This document shows positions 1-6,693 of a stretch of DNA of 10,312 nucleotides, in pieces. Made by a program: the position numbers and the translations under genes. The DNA lies in the NCBI GenBank assembly GCA_003529325.1, contig DPVW01000279.1:571-10882 (forward strand), given 5' to 3'. The notes under the pieces are model-generated. The model was not told the DNA's origin and searched no databases. It saw only the letters and a program-made list of their open reading frames with translations. Origin of the DNA: Candidatus Latescibacterota bacterium. GTDB lineage: Bacteria > Latescibacterota > UBA2968 > UBA8231. The number at the start of each line of letters is the position of its first letter. The stretch's first letter is position 1.

Positions 1-431
1 GGTAAAGGAACGCACGAGAAAGAGGGTCACCACGATGATGATCAGATACATGGCGGGTACCAATCGTACCCATGTCCAGCATGCTCATTTCGAAGAGGCG
101 TTGTTCATCATGACCATGCCGGTCAGATGCACATCGACGTCATACTCGGCTTCGAATCGACGCGCAGCACGTAGGGAAGTTGCCAGGCCTTCTCAGTCAG
201 CAGTTCGATGGCGTCGAGAATGGCGGGCTCAAAGACCTGATCCCCCCATGGGGCGATCGTGAACAGCACATTGTCGATCTTTGTGTAGGTACGCTGGAGT
301 TTCTCGAAGGCCTGCAACTCCGGATTGTCCTCGGAGAAGAAGACGCGATAGTCGTTGTTGAAGGCCAGGTTGGCGGCACCGGAGCCGGCGAGGGAGCCGA
401 AAATGACAAGCCAACGCCAGCGGATATCCCA
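1..431 (-). pseudogene. Decayed RND-superfamily exporter (MMPL/COG1033-like), N-terminal region, several lesions, runs off left edge
   Basis: Read on the minus strand, three frames together spell the start of an RND/MMPL exporter. From 431 to about 157 one frame gives a membrane anchor (RWRWLVIFGSLAGSG), then NNDYRVFFSEDNPEL and a periplasmic stretch ending LPYVLRVDS. At about 155-160 it jumps frame to FEAEYDVDVHLTGMVMMNNA, omitting the block that normally lies between these motifs (about 80-100 residues from family knowledge). At about 94-97 one base seems lost, which would restore FFEMSMLDMG. At 64 an extra A breaks the frame again, and 63-1 then reads LVPAMYLIIIVVTLFLVRSF, the second membrane helix. 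The 5' end is also broken: the protein frame meets a TAA at 432-434, while an ATG at 430-432 lies in another frame. Such proteins export lipids or other hydrophobic molecules across the inner membrane. With this many lesions it cannot make a functional product. Sequencing error could explain single indels but not the deletion. Confidence 0.82.
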
Positions 432-547
432 TTACGGAACCGATCGGTCAACAATAAATCAGAAACCACCACCGGATGGGCGCGGGCATCGCCATTGACC
501 CCCCGGGTTCTGTGAGATGTTCCCCAGTCTGCAGGGGAGTGACTTCT

Positions 548-2269
548 TTAGCCTCCTGTAGCGGGTATTGCGTCCGTGTCGCGGCCACGCAACATCAACG
601 CCAGGCCTTCGATTGTCAGCCAGATCTGCAGCAACAGGGCGATCGAGCCGATGAGCAGGCCCGGGATGTTGCCGCCGTCGTAGAGGCTGCTAAGGGTGTG
701 GGTCAGAGCCCAGGATGTGAATACAAGAATGATGAGCGATGGCAACAGGGTGACGATATAATTGCGGCCCTGTTGCTTGAGCCAGTAGCTGATGACGATC
801 AGTGCCAGGCCGGCGAGCAATTGATTGATGCTGCCAAACAGAGGCCACAGCAAGAGTGCTCCCTTGCCACCGGCACCGTTATAGAAGGCGAGACCCATCG
901 CGGTGATGACGGCCAGCAAAGTCGCCGGATGCGGCTTCCTCAAGGCCTCGATCTTGAGATCCACTGCCAGTTCACTGATGACGTATCGCTGTAGACGCAC
1001 CGAGGTGTCCAGAGTGGTGCCGGCAAAGGAGGCAACGAAAACGCCCATGAGGACGACGCCAATCTCCTTGGGCAGACCGATGGTGGCGATCATATTGGCT
1101 GAACCTTCAACAAAGGCGCCGACCTTGGAACCGATGCCACTCGAGGCCATCCACGAGCCGTAATGCGTGGCAAAGGCGGCCGGTCCCGTCAGCACCTGGC
1201 CATCGGCGGTCGTGTATGCCAGGGCGAGGCCACCACCGCAGGCGATCAACACGATCGTCGCCAGAAAACCCTCGGTCAGCATCGAGCCATAACCGACGAA
1301 GCGAGCATCCGGTTCGGTTTCTACCTGCTTCGAGGAGGTGCCGCTGGAGACGAGACAGTGGAAGCCACTGATGGCGCCGCAGGCGATGGTGATAAAGAGG
1401 AAGGGCATCCACGGTGGTGCGCCCTCAGGTGACAGATTGAAGGCGGGTGCAACCATGTCCGGTGCGGCGACAAAAATGCCGACCACGAGCAACACCATGA
1501 CGACGATCAACTGCCAGGCATTGATGAAGTCCCGCGGCTGCAACAGCGTCGTGACGGACAAGGTGGAGACGATATAGGCGTAGATGAGCAGCAGCACGGT
1601 CCAGACCCCCGTCGCCGGCAGACCGGCGATCTCCGGCATCGGCACGGGCAGATAATAGCCGAGGGCGATGCCGCCATACATGGCGGCCACGGCGACAGCC
1701 GTCACCTTCGTCAGATTGGCAGTGCCGTCGAGGATGATGCGACCCATGACAATGGCGATGGGGATCTGCAGCCACACGGGTAACACCGCTGCCGGGTACA
1801 TGTCAAAAATAATGGCGATGACCATGCCGAAGATGGCGATGACGATGAGCAGGGCGAGGAAGACGATGATGAAGAACATGATCTTCATGTGACGGTTCAT
1901 CACCATCCCGGTGATCTCCGCCATCGTGTGCCCCTTGTGCCGCAAGGAAATGACGAGGGCTCCCAGATCGTGCACGGCACCCATGAAGATGGACCCTAGA
2001 AAGACCCAGAGCAGGGCCGGCACCCAACCCCAGATGATGCCGATGGCGGGACCAACGATGGGTCCGGTGCCGGCGATCGAGGTAAAGTGATGGCCGAAGA
2101 TGACCTGCTTCTTCGTCGGCACGTAGTCGACGCCATCCTCCAGCTCTCGCGATGGCGTCAGATTGTCGACGTTGAGACCAAATACCCTACGGCTCAGATA
2201 CCGGCCGTACGTATTGTAGGCGACGAGATAGCCGAGGCCGGCGACGACGATGATCAGGATACTTTCCAT
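548..2269 (-). CDS. cstA: CstA-family carbon starvation protein (pyruvate/peptide transporter), short form
   Basis: A 573-aa, almost wholly hydrophobic inner-membrane protein. Diagnostic CstA blocks are present: GHHFTSIAGTGPIVGPA at about residues 59-75, MGAVHDLGALVISLRHKG at about 96-113, CGAISGFHCLVSSGTSSKQ at about 296-314 followed by ARFVGYGSMLTEG, and FAGTTLDTSVRLQRYVISEL near residue 425. E. coli CstA and BtsT are about 700 aa, so this is the shorter form found in many other phyla. Family members import pyruvate or peptides when carbon is scarce; which substrate applies here cannot be read from sequence. The ATG start is supported by GGAG at 2278-2281, 8 nt upstream, and by direct entry into a first membrane helix (ILIIVVAGLGYLVAY). 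It lies 182 bp downstream of the flippase gene on the same strand, so it probably has its own promoter; no convincing -35/-10 pair was seen. No strong terminator follows it. Confidence 0.93.
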   Translation of the reverse strand: MESILIIVVAGLGYLVAYNTYGRYLSRRVFGLNVDNLTPSRELEDGVDYVPTKKQVIFGHHFTSIAGTGPIVGPAIGIIWGWVPALLWVFLGSIFMGAVHDLGALVISLRHKGHTMAEITGMVMNRHMKIMFFIIVFLALLIVIAIFGMVIAIIFDMYPAAVLPVWLQIPIAIVMGRIILDGTANLTKVTAVAVAAMYGGIALGYYLPVPMPEIAGLPATGVWTVLLLIYAYIVSTLSVTTLLQPRDFINAWQLIVVMVLLVVGIFVAAPDMVAPAFNLSPEGAPPWMPFLFITIACGAISGFHCLVSSGTSSKQVETEPDARFVGYGSMLTEGFLATIVLIACGGGLALAYTTADGQVLTGPAAFATHYGSWMASSGIGSKVGAFVEGSANMIATIGLPKEIGVVLMGVFVASFAGTTLDTSVRLQRYVISELAVDLKIEALRKPHPATLLAVITAMGLAFYNGAGGKGALLLWPLFGSINQLLAGLALIVISYWLKQQGRNYIVTLLPSLIILVFTSWALTHTLSSLYDGGNIPGLLIGSIALLLQIWLTIEGLALMLRGRDTDAIPATGG

Positions 2270-2326
2270 ATTGAGTTCTCCAAAGGGACAGGCTGGATAA
2301 TTCTCCCAAAACTAACCTAACCCCGA

Positions 2327-2443
2327 TCTCCCACTGGTGGCCAGCAATCAGCTTGTTCATGGCCTATACGGGGCTCTGCGCGTCGGTTCCCATATGCGCC
2401 GCCACGTCAGACCACAGGCCAGCAGAATCGCACTGGTGGGAGA
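2327..2443. repeat. Pair of related palindromes forming a long inverted repeat upstream of cstA
   Basis: The gap between the flippase stop and the cstA start contains TCTCCCACTGGTG at 2327-2339 and CACTGGTGGGAGA at 2431-2443. They are inverted copies matching at 11 of 13 positions, the two mismatches being the central TG. Each copy includes its own CCAC-TG-GTGG-type dyad (the second lacks one outer base). They could be two operator half-sites, the arms of a leader-RNA stem, or chance. No T-tract follows, so a simple terminator is unlikely. The rest of the 2270-2451 gap holds no recognisable gene. Confidence 0.4.
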
Positions 2444-2451
2444 GCGCAGCC

Positions 2452-3759
2452 TCATGCCGTCGCGGCAAGTGGTTGGCGCCAGAGTGCCACAGCGCAGGCC
2501 AGTACATGAAAGATGAGGCCCGAGAAGACGCCGACGACGAAGAGGTCGATCCCGTATAGAGCAAAACCAGGGACCTTGATGGCGAGGCCGACGGCCGCAG
2601 CCAGGGCGGTGATGGTGAGCAGACGGCGTTCGCAGCCGAAGGCTACCAGTGCAGCGGAAAGGAACACGCCGAGACTGTGGATCGGTAACAACCAGGCGAA
2701 GACGCGAAACAGTGGCACAGAGGGCTCGAAGTTGATTCCCACCATCCACAGCAGCAATGGTTCGCCGACAAACAACAGTGCCACCGCCACGCACAGGGTC
2801 CCTGCAGTCAGCGTGGCTGCGACCTGGAGGAGTGTCCGGTTGGCACTCTCAACAGAGGGGCCCTGCGTCGCCTTGACCAGGGCCGGGATCGTCGCTGAGG
2901 CAACGACGTAGGCCAGGAAGAAGAGGCCCTCCACCCACTTGAAAGCGGCGCTATAGCGCGTGACAAGTCCTTCGTCGCCGATCCATGTGAGGATGGCGGG
3001 GTCGACACGATAGAGAAATTGCCCACAGAAGAACAAGAACAGAAAGGGCCAGAGGCGGACGGCGAGTTGGCGCCAGATGAGGGGCAATTGCGCCGACTTC
3101 GTCGTCAGGCGTACACCGATACGGCGACTGGCGATCACGAGGGGCAGCACGTAGGCGAGGGTTGCTGAGCCGATGACGATGGCGAGTCGCCCGAGACTAG
3201 GATTTGGCTGCACGAAAAGGAGCAACCCCAGTAGTCCAGTGCCTGACGCCAACAGACGTGCAAGGGCCGGAGGGCCGATGTGACCGCGACCGATACAGAT
3301 GGCACCCAGCAGTGTTGATCCAGCACGGATCAGGGCACAGCAGGCGATGACGGCCAACACGGGACCCTCAATTCCCGCGATGAGGAGAAAGACGAACAGG
3401 ACGGTCAGTAACGATGCGGTGAAGAGTCCGGGCAGACGCTGGTTCAATTCTTCGAAGCGCGCAGTGGCTTCACGGTTTACCATGTGCTGACTGCCCCAGT
3501 GCACACCGACCTCAAAAACGCTGGCCAGACTGAGGGCGTAGAAATAGGCATCGATCTGCAGACTCTCGAACCATCTGAGCATGAGGACGACCTCGATGGC
3601 CATGCCGCCATTGTAGATCGCCTGACTGGCGACGAGAATCAGAGTCGATGTTGTGAGGCGCGGTGACACGGAGCAGATACCTATCAGCAGATAGAGAGAA
3701 AGCGATCGTCGAGGCGGCGGCTCGTCTGTCGCCGCAGGACCGCCTGTTGTGGCCGCCAT
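2452..3759 (-). CDS. MOP-superfamily oligosaccharide flippase-like membrane protein (Wzx/PST type)
   Basis: A 435-aa protein with about 12-13 hydrophobic segments by eye, after a short Pro/Arg-rich cytoplasmic N-terminus ending PPPRRSLSLY. Length, helix number and layout match polysaccharide transporters of the MOP superfamily (Wzx, RfbX, MATE relatives), which flip lipid-linked sugars across the inner membrane. There is no short diagnostic motif in this family, so the assignment rests on overall character; another multi-helix transporter family is possible. Small charged loops, such as HMVNREATARFEELNQRLPG near residue 115, separate the helices. It starts 26 nt after the stop of the cyclotransferase gene, suggesting co-transcription. 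The ATG at 3757-3759 has no clear Shine-Dalgarno motif, so the exact start is less certain. No glycosyltransferase or other surface-polysaccharide gene is visible nearby, which is unusual for Wzx. Confidence 0.7.
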   Translation of the reverse strand: MAATTGGPAATDEPPPRRSLSLYLLIGICSVSPRLTTSTLILVASQAIYNGGMAIEVVLMLRWFESLQIDAYFYALSLASVFEVGVHWGSQHMVNREATARFEELNQRLPGLFTASLLTVLFVFLLIAGIEGPVLAVIACCALIRAGSTLLGAICIGRGHIGPPALARLLASGTGLLGLLLFVQPNPSLGRLAIVIGSATLAYVLPLVIASRRIGVRLTTKSAQLPLIWRQLAVRLWPFLFLFFCGQFLYRVDPAILTWIGDEGLVTRYSAAFKWVEGLFFLAYVVASATIPALVKATQGPSVESANRTLLQVAATLTAGTLCVAVALLFVGEPLLLWMVGINFEPSVPLFRVFAWLLPIHSLGVFLSAALVAFGCERRLLTITALAAAVGLAIKVPGFALYGIDLFVVGVFSGLIFHVLACAVALWRQPLAATA

Positions 3760-3785
3760 TTGCTGCAGGAGGCTTGGTGCGGCTG

Positions 3786-4625
3786 TTAACGGATCAACTC
3801 GATCTCGAAAACCCAGGGCCAGAGTTTCCCCGTCACAAAGATGCGTTTCGTCAACGGATCATAGGCGATGCCGTTAAGGACGTTCGCCCGTTGGCGTTCG
3901 CCCGGGGTAAGCAGTCCCCGCAGATCGATCCACCCGGTCACGTCGCCGTCAGCAGGGTTGATACGAGCAACGATATCGGTGGCGAAAATATTGGCCCAGA
4001 TCTCGCCCTCCACCCATTCCAACTCGTTCAAGCCCCGGATGGCCTTGCCCTTGTGCCGCACCTCGACGCGGCCGACCTCGGCAAAGGTCTCCGGCGTGCG
4101 TCTGGTCAGGTATGGGCTGCCATCACTCATCCACAGATGTTCGCCATCGTGGGTCAGCCCCCACCCGGTCGTGTCCTGCGTCGCGTAGGCAAACTGCCCT
4201 GTCGGAGTCAGGCCCTCGAGGTCATAGACGAAACCGATCATCGATCTCCACGTCAGCTGGTAGATGCGACCATCCAGTAGCGTGATCCCTTCGCCGAAGT
4301 ACTGTTTGTCGAGGATGACCTGTTCAAGGATCTCGCCGGTTTCGATTGAGACACGTCGCAGCGAGGACAGGGCGTCGAACGACTGCAGCCGCGTACCACC
4401 CCCGGTCCCCTCGAGAAAGTCCCCATCGACAAAAACGAGGCCCTGTGTGTAGGCGCCGGCGTCGTGTTCGAATTTGTTGACGATGTCGTACGACCAGAAG
4501 GGCACGTCCCCATCGGGAAGCGACGGTGGCTCCGGGTCTGGCTCGTGGTTGCCAATGGCCGGATCCGAACCATTACAAGCCAGGCCCGTCAACAGCGTCG
4601 CGAGAATGAGGAGATATCTGCCCAT
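3786..4625 (-). CDS. Glutaminyl-peptide cyclotransferase (plant/bacterial-type glutamine cyclotransferase), exported
   Basis: A 279-aa protein of the plant/bacterial glutamine cyclotransferase family, which forms N-terminal pyroglutamate from glutamine with release of ammonia and folds as a five-bladed propeller. Family blocks are clear: GAYTQGLVF (57-65), LEGTG (71-75), SSLRRVSIETG (87-97), YFGEGITLL (109-117), IYQLTW (121-126), GWGLTHDG (154-161), MSDGS (166-170), LNELEWVEGEIWANIF (199-214), VLNGIAYDP (249-257) and VTGKLWP (264-270). Residues 1-16 form a signal peptide. Cys17 could be a lipid-attachment site, but GLAC has Gly instead of Leu at -3, so lipoprotein status is uncertain. A Pro/Asp/Glu-rich linker (21-40) precedes the enzyme. 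Compared with the usual short turn after LEGTG, residues 76-86 look like a small insertion. No Shine-Dalgarno motif precedes the ATG. It is the first gene of the minus-strand pair with the flippase and is divergent from the M20 gene. Confidence 0.92.
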   Translation of the reverse strand: MGRYLLILATLLTGLACNGSDPAIGNHEPDPEPPSLPDGDVPFWSYDIVNKFEHDAGAYTQGLVFVDGDFLEGTGGGTRLQSFDALSSLRRVSIETGEILEQVILDKQYFGEGITLLDGRIYQLTWRSMIGFVYDLEGLTPTGQFAYATQDTTGWGLTHDGEHLWMSDGSPYLTRRTPETFAEVGRVEVRHKGKAIRGLNELEWVEGEIWANIFATDIVARINPADGDVTGWIDLRGLLTPGERQRANVLNGIAYDPLTKRIFVTGKLWPWVFEIELIR

Positions 4626-4663
4626 ACTTTGAATGTAACGTGCTTTCGCTTTGTTTTCCCACT
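4626..4663. promoter_or_regulatory. Compact divergent intergenic region between cyclotransferase and M20 genes
   Basis: Only 38 bp separate the two ATG codons. This stretch is more AT-rich than its flanks (TTTGAATGTAACG on the left, CTTTGTTTT on the right) and shows no Shine-Dalgarno motif for either gene. Both genes are therefore likely either leaderless or transcribed from promoters lying inside the neighbouring coding sequence. A TTGAAT hexamer at 4629-4634 could be a -35 element for the plus strand, but no good -10 element follows. The promoter role is inferred from gene orientation only. Confidence 0.35.
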
Positions 4664-6037
4664 ATGGACAAAGAGATCGATTGGCATGGCGTGCGCGATG
4701 AGGTCGCCGGCTATCTGCAGGACTTGATCCGCATCGACACGACGAATCCACCGGGTAACGAAAGGGTGGCGGCAGAATACATCTCCGGGGTGCTGACACG
4801 GGAAGGGTTCCGCACTGCGCTGACCGAATCGGCGCCGGGGCGTGGCAATGTCACCACCCGCCTGTCTGGTGGTGCTGGGGAGCCGTTGTTGCTGCTCGGG
4901 CATACCGATGTGGTCGCCACCGACGCCCCGCACTGGACACACCCGCCCTTTTCCGGGGCGCTGGTGGACGGCTACATCTGGGGGCGGGGTGCGCTGGACA
5001 TGAAGAACATGGTCGCTGCCGAGTTGATGGTCATGCTGCTGCTGAAGCGAACCGGCGCGCGGCCTGATCGGGATGTCATCTTTGCCGCCACGGCTGACGA
5101 GGAGGCCGGCAAGGGTGAGCACGGCCCCGGTTGGCTTCTCGACCACCACCCCGAGCAGATCGAAGCGCCCGTGATCCTGACCGAAGGGGGTGGCCACGAC
5201 GTCGTCGTCGGCGCCAGGCGTTTTACCACCTGTCAGGTAGGGCAGAAGGGCATCTGCCGCATGAAGGTGACCGCTCGTGGCCGACCGGGTCATGGTTCGG
5301 TGCCCCACGGAGACAACGCCGTGCTGGCATTGTGTGCTGCACTGGCGCCGTTGCAGAGGGCCCAGCTGCCCCTACACGCCTCGGCTACCATGCGAGCTTT
5401 CCTCGAGGGCGTCGCCATCGGTCAGCCGGAGGCGCTCGCCGCGGATCTGCGTGCCGTGCTTGATCCGGCAGAGAGCGACGCTGCCTTGGTGCGTCTGCCA
5501 ATCGATGCGGACACGCGAGCCCAGTGGGGTTCTTTACTGCGCAACACCGCCTCGGTCACCATGTTGCAGGCGGGAACGAAGATCAACGTCATTCCCTCCG
5601 AGGCGTCGGCGTGGGTCGATGGCCGTCTGGCGCCGGGGGCCACGCAGGATGGTTTTCTCAAGGAGTTGCGTGCCTTGGTGGGGGATGATGTCGAATTTGA
5701 AGTCGATCAGTACAATCCGCCGCTGGAGGCCAGCGCCGAGGGCGGGCTCTACGACGTCATCGCCGACCGGATGGGGCATCACGATCCAGACGCTCCGGTG
5801 ATACCGAGCCTGTCTACGGGTGGCACCGACGCCAAACATATCGTGCCACGGCGGCCGGGCACGCAGGTCTACGGGTTCATGCCATACCGGCAACAGCCGG
5901 GACTGGAAGAGATGCAACTTATCCATGGGCACGATGAACGCACGTCGGTGGAGGAATTGTCGTTTGCCACGCGCGTGCTGTACGACATCGTCGTCCACTA
6001 CACTCACTGTGAGACGCAGCAACAGGAGACGAAATGA
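4664..6037 (+). CDS. M20-family metallopeptidase / amidohydrolase (ArgE/DapE/ACY1/CPG2 type)
   Basis: A 457-aa cytoplasmic zinc hydrolase of the M20 family, which cleaves amide bonds of N-acyl amino acids, small peptides or carbamoyl compounds using two zinc ions. The usual landmarks appear in order: LLLLGHTDVV with His80 and Asp82, WGRGALDMKN with bridging Asp112, ATADEEAG with Glu146-Glu147 (catalytic base and ligand), LTEGGG with Glu174 as ligand, a dimerisation domain opening at about residue 195 (GICRMKVTARGRPGHGSVPH), STGGTDAKH, and IHGHDERTSVEEL with the last His ligand. All metal ligands appear intact. No signal peptide is seen. The ATG at 4664 is preferred because family proteins begin shortly before LLQDLIRIDTTNPPGNE-like sequence; a GTG at 4640 would add eight residues. 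It heads a plus-strand operon and overlaps the next gene by 4 nt (ATGA). The substrate cannot be deduced. Confidence 0.92.
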   Translation: MDKEIDWHGVRDEVAGYLQDLIRIDTTNPPGNERVAAEYISGVLTREGFRTALTESAPGRGNVTTRLSGGAGEPLLLLGHTDVVATDAPHWTHPPFSGALVDGYIWGRGALDMKNMVAAELMVMLLLKRTGARPDRDVIFAATADEEAGKGEHGPGWLLDHHPEQIEAPVILTEGGGHDVVVGARRFTTCQVGQKGICRMKVTARGRPGHGSVPHGDNAVLALCAALAPLQRAQLPLHASATMRAFLEGVAIGQPEALAADLRAVLDPAESDAALVRLPIDADTRAQWGSLLRNTASVTMLQAGTKINVIPSEASAWVDGRLAPGATQDGFLKELRALVGDDVEFEVDQYNPPLEASAEGGLYDVIADRMGHHDPDAPVIPSLSTGGTDAKHIVPRRPGTQVYGFMPYRQQPGLEEMQLIHGHDERTSVEELSFATRVLYDIVVHYTHCETQQQETK

Positions 6038-6681
6038 GCGAATGGTTTGAAGAGGACACGACGATGCTGTTCATCGGCGACAGTATCACCGACTGCGGGC
6101 GTCGTGGCGCCGAGGCCCCCCTCGGGGCGGGATATGTGCGGGCCTTTACCGAGTTGGCGACCTCTCGCTGGCCGGAGCGGAACATCCGCTGGATCAACAA
6201 GGGCATCGGTGGCAACAAGGTCTCCGACCTGCGTGAACGCTGGGTTGACGATGTGCTGTTTCACAAACCCGACCGTCTGTCGGTGAAGATCGGCATCAAC
6301 GACCTGCATTCCAGTCTGCGCGGTGCCGAAGGTGGTGTCGATCCGGCTCGCTTCGAGCAGCTCTACGATGAGATTCTCGATATGACGAAGTCGGAGTTGG
6401 GTTGTCCCGTGGTGCTGGTGTCGCCGTTCTACATCTCCAAAGACACCTCCGGGCAGACCTTTCGCAGTCAGGTCCTCGAACTCCTGCCACAATACATCGA
6501 GGTCGTGTCAAAGATGAGCGACAAATACGACACCCTCATGGTGCCACTCCACGACGTCTTCCAGGAGCAACTCGCACACCGCGACGCAGACACCTTCTGT
6601 CCGGAACCCGTGCACCCCAACCACGCCGGGCACACGATCATCGCCGAAAATATCCTGGCGGTCCTCACCGAAGCGGGCTGA
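6034..6681 (+). CDS. SGNH/GDSL-family hydrolase (esterase-like)
   Basis: A 215-aa protein with the SGNH fold signature. Block I is FIGDSITDCG with nucleophile Ser17, block II is NKGIGGNKVSDL with the oxyanion Gly near 59-60, block III is KIGIND with Asn89, and block V is CPEPVHPNHAGH with catalytic His194. In most relatives Asp stands three residues before the His (DxxH); here it is Glu191. The length suits intracellular acetyl- or acyl-esterases of sugars or peptides. No signal peptide is present, so it probably acts in the cytoplasm. AGGAG at 6024-6028 lies 5 nt before the ATG, and the start overlaps the M20 stop as ATGA, indicating translational coupling. Pairing with an amide-cleaving M20 enzyme suggests joint removal of acyl groups from one compound, but this is inference. 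Specificity (acetyl-xylan, sialate, lysophospholipid or other) is unknown. Confidence 0.9.
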   Translation: MSEWFEEDTTMLFIGDSITDCGRRGAEAPLGAGYVRAFTELATSRWPERNIRWINKGIGGNKVSDLRERWVDDVLFHKPDRLSVKIGINDLHSSLRGAEGGVDPARFEQLYDEILDMTKSELGCPVVLVSPFYISKDTSGQTFRSQVLELLPQYIEVVSKMSDKYDTLMVPLHDVFQEQLAHRDADTFCPEPVHPNHAGHTIIAENILAVLTEAG

Positions 6682-6693
6682 AGAGGTGACAAG

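Noticed and set aside
180..515. Plus-strand open frame of 111 codons
   Set aside because: It lies antisense to the RND relic, whose minus-strand translation matches a known family; the plus-strand translation shows no family character.
482..547. Possible terminator after cstA (CCCC/GGGG arms near 522-537)
   Set aside because: The stem is only about 4 bp and no T-tract follows on the minus strand, so it is too weak to call.
476..994. Plus-strand open frame of 172 codons, Gln/Asp-rich
   Set aside because: It overlaps the antisense strand of the cstA 3' end and its composition is what an antisense shadow of membrane-protein codons gives.
2417..2440. Possible terminator after the flippase gene (minus-strand arms CCACCAG and CTGCTGG)
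   Set aside because: It has a 7-bp stem with a mismatch and no T-tract; it also overlaps the palindrome described before cstA.
4589..5308. Minus-strand open frame of 239 codons
   Set aside because: It is antisense to the M20 gene, whose catalytic motifs are all intact; the minus-strand translation has no recognisable domain.
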